DNA of 7,031 nt from a bacterium HR36 (lineage in GTDB: Bacteria; Planctomycetota; Planctomycetia; Gemmatales; HRBIN36). The DNA lies in the NCBI GenBank assembly GCA_002898995.1, contig BEIM01000183.1, positions 1-7,031 of the forward strand, written 5' to 3'. The position numbers and the translations under genes were made by a program. Shown piece after piece: positions 1 to 4,810 of the stretch (positions are counted from its first letter, which is position 1; every line of letters begins with the position of its first letter). A model generated the notes under the pieces. It saw only the letters and a list, made by a program, of their open reading frames with translations, searched no databases and had not been told where the DNA came from.

Positions 1-544
1 TGCCTTCTTCGAGTCGAGCAATATCGGAAACGCGAATGGGGCGATCGTTGCGGAAGGCTCCCTCACCTCGGAGTGCCCGGTACACCGTATTCAGTGCGGG
101 CAAGACTACGACGCCTGCCAGCATTTCACCGCGGTATTCCAAGCCCACTAACGTGCCCCACAGCGGAATACCCCGCACGAAATTCCGGGTGCCATCTATG
201 GGATCAATGATCCAGCGGTAACCGCTGGTGCCGCTCACCTGACCGAACTCCTCGCCCCAAAAACCATCGTGGGGAAACCGTTCCAGCAAAGCCTGGCGCA
301 GAGCTGCCTCGGCCTCGCGGTCAGCAATGGTAACGGGACTGCACGATGGATTGGCGTCTCGTTGGAGCTCGCTACCAGGCGGGCTCGCGCTCCCGTCAAC
401 TGAAGCGTCACTGGCCGTCATGCTTGAACCAGTTTTCCATTCCACCGCCAAGTCTTCCCGCTCGAAATAGCGTAAGGCAATCTGCCCGGCGTGTTGGGCG
501 GCTTCGATGGCTAATTCGTAGCGTGTGCGCCATTCGGCATTCAT
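1..544 (-). CDS. hisN: HisN-like histidinol-phosphatase / inositol monophosphatase family protein (3' part cut by window edge)
   Basis: Mg2+-dependent phosphatase of the inositol monophosphatase superfamily. 181 N-terminal residues are visible and the C-terminus lies off the left edge. Motifs seen: VEWK at 34-37, SPVTIADREAE at 69-79, the metal-binding GEE at 97-99, and the signature WIIDPIDGTRNF at 111-122, with metal ligands D114 and D117 and the backbone GT loop. The following GIPLWGTLVGL (125-135) resembles histidinol-phosphatase HisN more than true inositol monophosphatases, so the likely reaction is L-histidinol phosphate to L-histidinol in histidine synthesis in the cytoplasm. Substrate is inferred, because members of this family are hard to tell apart. 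The ATG at 544 is the start: an in-frame TAA lies at 559-557 and no ATG/GTG/TTG lies between. No good Shine-Dalgarno precedes it. Residues about 40-68 form a Ser/Asp/Pro-rich insertion in the loop before SPVT, absent from usual members. It is divergent from larA. Confidence 0.88.
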   Translation of the reverse strand, partial: MNAEWRTRYELAIEAAQHAGQIALRYFEREDLAVEWKTGSSMTASDASVDGSASPPGSELQRDANPSCSPVTIADREAEAALRQALLERFPHDGFWGEEFGQVSGTSGYRWIIDPIDGTRNFVRGIPLWGTLVGLEYRGEMLAGVVVLPALNTVYRALRGEGAFRNDRPIRVSDIARLEEG

Positions 545-654
545 GGGGACGAGGAATTACAAATGGCCAATGAGAATGCGACAAGCTGCCTCGACGCCAG
601 CCTATGTTGCCCCCTGGCGAAGGGCCAGACGGGCATTACTATGCGTTGCTCGCT

Positions 655-684
655 TTGGCAAATAGGAGTGGCTATTGTAAGAAT
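655..684 (+). promoter_or_regulatory. Candidate promoter for larA-cinA
   Basis: TTGGCA (655-660) matches five of six bases of a sigma-70 -35 box. After 18 bases comes AAGAAT (679-684, four of six), preceded by TG at 676-677 as in an extended -10. Transcription would start near 691, giving a leader of about 98 bases before larA. The match is weak and consensus rules for this organism are unknown. Confidence 0.22.
674..679 (-). promoter_or_regulatory. Candidate -10 box for the hisN-like gene
   Basis: On the minus strand 679 to 674 reads TACAAT, five of six bases of a sigma-70 -10 element. No recognisable -35 box lies 16-18 bases upstream. If used, transcription would start near 667 with a leader of about 120 bases. 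It overlaps the candidate larA promoter, so the two would compete. Confidence 0.18.
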
Positions 685-774
685 AACTCAGAAGCTGCCT
701 AGGAATCGTCGGCCAAGACCCGGCGAAGATGGGCAGCACGGTAAGTAGGAAGACTGCCTTTCTCGGCAGCCGTC

Positions 775-778
775 GGAG
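775..778 (+). promoter_or_regulatory. Ribosome binding site of larA
   Basis: GGAG lies 10 bases before the ATG at 789. An in-frame TAA at 780-782 rules out any upstream start, so site and stop together fix the larA start. Confidence 0.6.
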
Positions 779-788
779 ATAAGCGAAA

Positions 789-2063
789 ATGCGCGTGAAG
801 CTGGACTACGGGCGAACCGGGCTGGAAGTGGAATTGCCCGAACATACGCTCGGCCCACTCGACATTCGTGCGGCGGAACCGTTGGCGGATCCGCAGTCGG
901 CAATCGCGGCAGCATTAGAGCGGCCGATGGGGACCCCGCCGTTGGCCGAATTAGCGCGCGGTCGGCGCAATGCTTGCGTCGTAGTGTGCGATGTCACCCG
1001 TCCGGTACCCAACCGTCTGGTGCTACCCCCGATTCTGCGCACTCTCGAACAACAAGGAATCGCGCGGCGAGACATTCTGATACTGGTGGCAACAGGGCTG
1101 CATCGGCCCAACTGGGGGGCAGAGCTGGAGGAGATGCTCGGTGCGGAAATCGTTTCCCAATACCGCATCGCAAACCATTATGGGAAACGCTTGCATGAGC
1201 ATGCCTTTCTGGGTTATTCGCCACGCGGCCTGCCTGTGTACATTGACCGCCGTTATGTCGAGGCAAATTTGAAGATCACCACGGGCCTTATCGAGCCCCA
1301 TCTGATGGCAGGCTATTCGGGCGGAAGGAAGGTGATCTGCCCAGGGTTGGCAGCGCTGGAGACGGTGAAGTACTGGCACGGTCCGGATTTCCTGGAACAC
1401 CCGAATGCGGATTGCGGCATCGTCCAAGGCAATCCTGTGCATGAAGAGGCAACGGCGGTTGCGCGTATGGCGGGTTGCGACTTCATCGTCAACCTTTGCA
1501 TTGATGGTCAGCGACGCGTTACCTGGGTAGGTGCGGGGGACATGGAATTGACCTGGCGAGAAGGAGTGCGCTTTTGTGAAGCCCTGGCGCGAGTTCCTGT
1601 GCCGGAGGCTGTGGATATCGTCGTGACGACAGCGGCGGGTTACCCGTTGGATACCACTTGGTACCAGGCAATCAAGGGGCTTACTGGAGCGCTGCCGATA
1701 GTCAAGCGCGGCGGAACGATCATCCTGGCGGCCAGTCTCAGCGAAGGCGTCGGTAGCCCGGAATTCTTCCGCCTCATCCGCGATAATCCCGATATTCGCC
1801 AATTCAAGCAACGCATCCTCGGCCGCGACTACTTTGTGCTCGACCAGTGGCAGCTTGAGGAATTGGCGAAAGTTCTGGAGCGCTGTCGCGTCAAGGTGGT
1901 CAGCGACGGCCTACCCGCGGAGGTGTTGCGCCAGTGCCATGTCGAGCCGGCTCCCTCAGTGGAGACCGCGGTGGCCGAAGCATTGCAGGAATATGGCCCA
2001 AATGCCCGGATCGCCGTTATTCCGAAGGGGCCATACGTTCTGCCCGTGCTTGCCAATGCCTGA
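789..2063 (+). CDS. larA: Nickel-pincer lactate racemase family protein (LarA-like)
   Basis: 424 residues, the usual family length. LarA enzymes interconvert D- and L-2-hydroxy acids by hydride transfer through a nickel-pincer nucleotide (NPN) held covalently on a lysine. Residues matching the Lactobacillus plantarum LarA active site are all present: D68 and R71 in DVTRP, H105 in ATGLHRP, H171 in [13 protein letters not shown], the cofactor lysine K181, nickel ligand H197 in KYWHG, and Y292, Q293 and K296 in TTWYQAIKG. Spacings agree closely with that enzyme. An N-terminal domain (about 1-270) and a C-terminal domain (about 275-424) are expected. No signal peptide is seen, so it is cytoplasmic. 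Lactate itself is only one possible substrate, since homologues act on other 2-hydroxy acids such as malate or longer-chain acids. The maturation genes larB, larC and larE are not in this window. cinA follows 105 bases downstream, probably in the same transcript. Confidence 0.93.
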   Translation: MRVKLDYGRTGLEVELPEHTLGPLDIRAAEPLADPQSAIAAALERPMGTPPLAELARGRRNACVVVCDVTRPVPNRLVLPPILRTLEQQGIARRDILILVATGLHRPNWGAELEEMLGAEIVSQYRIANHYGKRLHEHAFLGYSPRGLPVYIDRRYVEANLKITTGLIEPHLMAGYSGGRKVICPGLAALETVKYWHGPDFLEHPNADCGIVQGNPVHEEATAVARMAGCDFIVNLCIDGQRRVTWVGAGDMELTWREGVRFCEALARVPVPEAVDIVVTTAAGYPLDTTWYQAIKGLTGALPIVKRGGTIILAASLSEGVGSPEFFRLIRDNPDIRQFKQRILGRDYFVLDQWQLEELAKVLERCRVKVVSDGLPAEVLRQCHVEPAPSVETAVAEALQEYGPNARIAVIPKGPYVLPVLANA

Positions 2064-2168
2064 CACTCTAGCCCCAGTGGCCACGACGGGCTGGCGCCCG
2101 CCGCTCCCGCATCATCAGCGCAACGCGTGGTGAAGGTAGAAAGCGCCGGGAGATGCCTGGAGACTACG
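2064..2168 (+). other. larA-cinA intergenic spacer
   Basis: 105 bases with no T-tract terminator and no obvious promoter. Only weak stems are seen, such as GGGC/GCCC around 2089-2100. This favours read-through from larA to cinA. Two tandem GTG codons at 2127-2132, in frame with cinA, could give a 14-residue longer protein, but they lack a good ribosome site and the added residues do not resemble the family. Confidence 0.5.
2159..2162 (+). promoter_or_regulatory. Ribosome binding site of cinA
   Basis: GGAG sits 6 bases before the ATG at 2169. This placement, and the fact that the family's conserved start (RAEIIAIGTEL) begins at the next codon, selects 2169 over the GTG at 2127. Confidence 0.7.
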
Positions 2169-3497
2169 ATGCGCGCGGAAATCATTGCTATCGGAACGGA
2201 ACTCACCAGCGGCCAGAAGCTCGATACCAATAGCGCTTGGCTCAGCCGCCGCTTGCAGGAGTTTGGCATACAGCCGTGCTGGCATACCACTTTGCCCGAC
2301 GAATTGGAGACTATCGTGGCGGCGTTGGAGGTGGCCCGGCAGCGGGCGGAAGTGGTGGTTATCACGGGGGGACTAGGTCCAACCCTTGACGACTTGACCC
2401 GCGAAGCGCTAGCACGGCTGGCAGGAGTCGAGCTAATCTTGCACGAGCCCTCCCTGCGCCACATCGAGGAACTGTTCGCCCGTCGTGGTCGGCCCATGCC
2501 TGAGCGTAACCGACTGCAGGCGATGATACCGCGAGGCGCCGAGGTAATTCCCAATCCCATCGGAACCGCGCCTGGCATTTGGATAAGCGTCCTACGCAAG
2601 CCGTGTGATTGCCCGCCTGAGGTAAGCCCGCTCAGCCTCGGATTAGCCAAGCCGCGTACCCTGATAATTGCACTGCCAGGAGTGCCCAGCGAATTGCAGG
2701 CTATGTGGCAGGAAGAAGTCGCTCCTCGGTTGCGTAAGCTTGGCCCCGCGCCGATTGTCATCCGCGAACGCGTGTTACACTGTTTCGGCTTGGGCGAATC
2801 GGCTATTGAAGCGAAGCTTGGCGATCTGACTCGGCGTGGACGCAATCCCGAGGTGGGCATCACTGCTTCCGACGCCGTGATTAGTCTGCGTTTGGTCGCG
2901 CAGGCGCCCTGCGAGGCCGAGGCACTGGCCTTGCTCGACGCAGATGAAGCCACTATTCGGCAAACACTGGGCGATCTGGTATTCGGCGCGGGCGACGAGG
3001 ACTTGCAGCACGCCGTGGCGCGGCTACTGGAGCAAACGGGGCAGAGCCTGGCCACTGCGGAAAGTGTTACTGGCGGGCTGATAGCCAGCCGGCTGACCCA
3101 GGTGCCGGGCATCAGTCGGTTTTATCGTGGTGGCATCGTGGCCTACCAAACGCCAACCAAAGCGCACGTGCTGGGCGTACCTGTCAGGCTTCTCGAACAG
3201 CAGGGCGCGGTCTCGGCACCAGTAGCTGAAGCGATGGCCCAACACGCGCGTCAGCTTTTCCAGGCCGACCTGGCTTTGTCCACAACTGGCGTGGCTGGAC
3301 CTGACCTGGATGAACGCGGCCACCCTGTGGGCCTGGTGTACATCGGCCTGGCGTGGTCCGGCGGTGTTCGCAGCTGGGAAGTCCGCTGGTTCGGCAATCG
3401 CCTAGAAATCCAGAGCCGCGCCGCCAGAAGTGCGCTCAATGAGCTGCGCCTCCACTTACTTCGCCACCTTCCCGCACCAGCGGGCACGCAGAGATAG
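2169..3497 (+). CDS. cinA: CinA family protein: MoaB/MogA-like domain plus NMN deamidase (PncC) domain
   Basis: 442 residues, slightly longer than usual (about 410-430). Residues 1-175 form the MoaB/MogA-like fold, with GTELTSGQ (9-16), DTNSAWLSRRL (19-29) and TGGLGPTLDDLTREA (66-80); this half is linked in some CinA proteins to ADP-ribose pyrophosphatase activity. Residues about 278-430 form the PncC domain, which turns NMN into nicotinic acid mononucleotide plus ammonia in pyridine nucleotide recycling. Its motifs are ATAESVTGGLIASRL (295-309), VAYQTPTK (324-331), GAVS (346-349) and TTGVAGPD (372-379). S299, Y326 and K331 match the catalytic Ser, Tyr and Lys of PncC. Two oddities: the usual Cys of ESCTGG is Val300, and residues about 140-162 are an insertion with a Cys-Asp-Cys. 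The name reflects competence induction in Gram-positives and does not imply competence here. No signal peptide. Likely co-transcribed with larA. Confidence 0.95.
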   Translation: MRAEIIAIGTELTSGQKLDTNSAWLSRRLQEFGIQPCWHTTLPDELETIVAALEVARQRAEVVVITGGLGPTLDDLTREALARLAGVELILHEPSLRHIEELFARRGRPMPERNRLQAMIPRGAEVIPNPIGTAPGIWISVLRKPCDCPPEVSPLSLGLAKPRTLIIALPGVPSELQAMWQEEVAPRLRKLGPAPIVIRERVLHCFGLGESAIEAKLGDLTRRGRNPEVGITASDAVISLRLVAQAPCEAEALALLDADEATIRQTLGDLVFGAGDEDLQHAVARLLEQTGQSLATAESVTGGLIASRLTQVPGISRFYRGGIVAYQTPTKAHVLGVPVRLLEQQGAVSAPVAEAMAQHARQLFQADLALSTTGVAGPDLDERGHPVGLVYIGLAWSGGVRSWEVRWFGNRLEIQSRAARSALNELRLHLLRHLPAPAGTQR

Positions 3498-3518
3498 TGG
3501 CAGCATTTACCCTGCCAC
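3497..3518. terminator. Possible hairpin terminator between convergent cinA and kbl
   Basis: GTGGCAG (3497-3503) and CTGCCAC (3512-3518) form a perfect 7-bp stem with an 8-base loop, starting at the last base of the cinA stop codon. No T-run follows on either strand, so it is not a classical intrinsic terminator. It may be a weak stop or protect the 3' end of the cinA mRNA. The rest of the convergent gap (3519-3613) shows nothing I recognise. Confidence 0.35.
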
Positions 3519-3613
3519 GCCGCTAGGACATACTCGTTGCCACCAATTGCCTGATCTGCCGGCCCTGGGCGCGCGGTGCTTTCTTTGTTACAGCAGAAGT
3601 GCGCATAGCGGCT

Positions 3614-4810
3614 CTAACCAATTAGCCCGAGTTTCTTGCCAACTGTACGAAAGGCTTCGGCGGCGCGTTCCAGATGTTCGCGTTCGTGAATGGCCGAAAC
3701 CTGAATGCGGATACGTGCCTGACCCTGTGGCACTACTGGGTAACTGAATCCGATAACGTAAATGCCCTCCTGCAACAACTCGTCAGCCATTCGTACCGAA
3801 AGCGCCGCATCCCCAATCATGACGGGTAAAATCGGATGATGCCCTGGCTTGAGTGTGAAACCCGCTTGGGCCAGCGCCTGGCGCAACCATTGGGCGTGTT
3901 CATGCAGGCGTTGGCGCAATCGCGCTCCCTCCTGGCTGTTGATGATTTGCAAAGCAGCCAAGGTCGCGGCACACATCGCTGGCGGCAGCGCATTGGAGAA
4001 CAGATACGGCCGGGAACGTTGCCGCAACCATTCGATGATCTCCCTGCAACCGACAGTAAACCCGCCCACCGCCCCACCCAACGCTTTGCCGAGCGTGCTG
4101 GTGAACACATCTATGCGCTCATGCACGCCCAGTGCTTCGCCGCTGCCACGGCCACAGTCTCCCAGCACTCCAGTCGCATGGCTATCGTCCACCACAACCA
4201 GGGCATCATACTTGTCAGCCAGTTCGCAAATATCGGGCAGGCGAGCCAGGTCGCCGTCCATGGAAAATACGCCATCGGTTACAATGACGCGAAAGCGGCT
4301 GCTCGCCGCTTCCTGCAAACCTGCTTCCAGGTCGGCCATGTCCGAATGCCGATAGCGCCTCCGTTTCGCCTTGCATAAGCGAATACCGTCTATGATGCTG
4401 GCATGATTCAGCTCGTCGCTCAGGATGGTGTCTGCTTCGCTCAGAAACGCTTCGAAGAACCCTCCATTGGCGTCGAAACAGGAAGTGTAGAGGATGGCGT
4501 CTTCCTTTCGGTAAAACTGAGCGATGGCCGCCTCCAGCTCTTTGTGGAGTTGATGCGTTCCGCAAATGAATCGCACACTCGCCATGCCGAAACCATGTTT
4601 AGCCAGCGCCTCCTGCGCCGCCTTCACCAAGGCCGGATGTGTCGCCAGGCCGAGATAGTTGTTGGCGCAAAAATTAAGCACTCTTCGCCCACCCGTCTCG
4701 ATTTCCGCTCCTTGCGGAGAACTGAGCACACGCTCCGCCTTATAAAGACCGCTGTTTTGCAGCTGCCCCAATTGTTCTCGCAAATATTCGGCAATCCGCG
4801 TCGCACTCAT
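3614..4810 (-). CDS. kbl: Glycine C-acetyltransferase (2-amino-3-ketobutyrate CoA ligase)
   Basis: 398 residues, the same length as Escherichia coli Kbl. A PLP enzyme of the alpha-oxoamine synthase family: 2-amino-3-oxobutanoate plus CoA gives glycine plus acetyl-CoA, the second step of threonine breakdown after threonine dehydrogenase. Motifs seen: NFCANNYLGL (46-55), GTHQLHKELE (84-93), LYTSCFDANGG (107-117), the ring-stacking H136 in DELNHASIIDG, D208 and H211 in VVVDDSHATG, the PLP lysine K242 in STLGKALGG, and ARIRIQVSA (365-373) for substrate carboxylate binding. Spacing matches E. coli with a two-residue offset. Cytoplasmic, probably a dimer. An upstream in-frame extension to 4918 exists, but the ATG at 4810 has a strong ribosome site and fits the family N-terminus. 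It overlaps the upstream S45 gene by ATGA. No tdh is in the window. BioF or another acyl-transferring relative is a less likely alternative. Confidence 0.95.
   Translation of the reverse strand: MSATRIAEYLREQLGQLQNSGLYKAERVLSSPQGAEIETGGRRVLNFCANNYLGLATHPALVKAAQEALAKHGFGMASVRFICGTHQLHKELEAAIAQFYRKEDAILYTSCFDANGGFFEAFLSEADTILSDELNHASIIDGIRLCKAKRRRYRHSDMADLEAGLQEAASSRFRVIVTDGVFSMDGDLARLPDICELADKYDALVVVDDSHATGVLGDCGRGSGEALGVHERIDVFTSTLGKALGGAVGGFTVGCREIIEWLRQRSRPYLFSNALPPAMCAATLAALQIINSQEGARLRQRLHEHAQWLRQALAQAGFTLKPGHHPILPVMIGDAALSVRMADELLQEGIYVIGFSYPVVPQGQARIRIQVSAIHEREHLERAAEAFRTVGKKLGLIG

Larger units (their letters stand above)
583..700. repeat. 9-bp direct repeat AAGCTGCCT, two copies 109 bp apart
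   Basis: AAGCTGCCT occurs at 583-591 and again at 692-700. A shorter version, ACTGCCT, lies at 753-759. All three are in the divergent intergenic region. They could be regulator half-sites or simply chance: by rough estimate about one such 9-mer match is expected per ten regions of this size. The repeat also supplies the left arm of a potential hairpin at 694-737. Confidence 0.25.
545..788. other. Divergent intergenic region between hisN-like gene and larA
   Basis: These 244 bases separate two divergent starts, so promoters for both genes are expected here. No convincing ORF with family signatures lies inside. Seen directly: weak overlapping promoter-like boxes around 655-684, a 9-bp direct repeat (583-591 and 692-700), and small hairpins. 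On the hisN side CGCCAG (595-600) can pair with CTGGCG (614-619), or CTGGC (614-618) with GCCAG (624-628); the two are mutually exclusive. On the larA side GCTGCC (694-699) can pair with GGCAGC (732-737), and CTGCC (754-758) with GGCAG (765-769). None is followed by a T-tract, so these are not classical terminators. I recognise no known riboswitch. Confidence 0.6.

Noticed and set aside
563..748. 61-codon plus-strand frame in the divergent intergenic region, also a minus-strand frame at 688-915
   Set aside because: No ribosome site and no hydrophobic, toxin-like or other recognisable pattern; the first occupies the expected promoter region and the second overlaps the start of larA.
1023..1811. 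262-codon open frame on the minus strand opposite larA
   Set aside because: No recognisable motif, no ribosome site of note, and fully antisense to a well-supported gene.
2127..2168. GTG start adding 14 residues to CinA
   Set aside because: No ribosome site at the right distance; the ATG at 2169 has GGAG 6 bases upstream and begins the conserved domain.
1829..3112. Long 427-codon open frame on the minus strand opposite the larA end and cinA
   Set aside because: Its translation is Ser/Ala/Arg-rich without any family motif, and it lies antisense to two genes with clear conserved motifs. Such frames are common opposite high-GC genes.
3520..3612. 7-bp inverted repeat GCCGCTA / TAGCGGC flanking the convergent gap
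   Set aside because: About 80 bases apart; a match of this length is expected roughly every second region of this size, and there are no other mobile-element features.
3836..4378. Plus-strand open frames opposite kbl (180 and 168 codons)
   Set aside because: Both are antisense shadows of kbl, which carries a complete set of catalytic residues; their translations look like no family I know.
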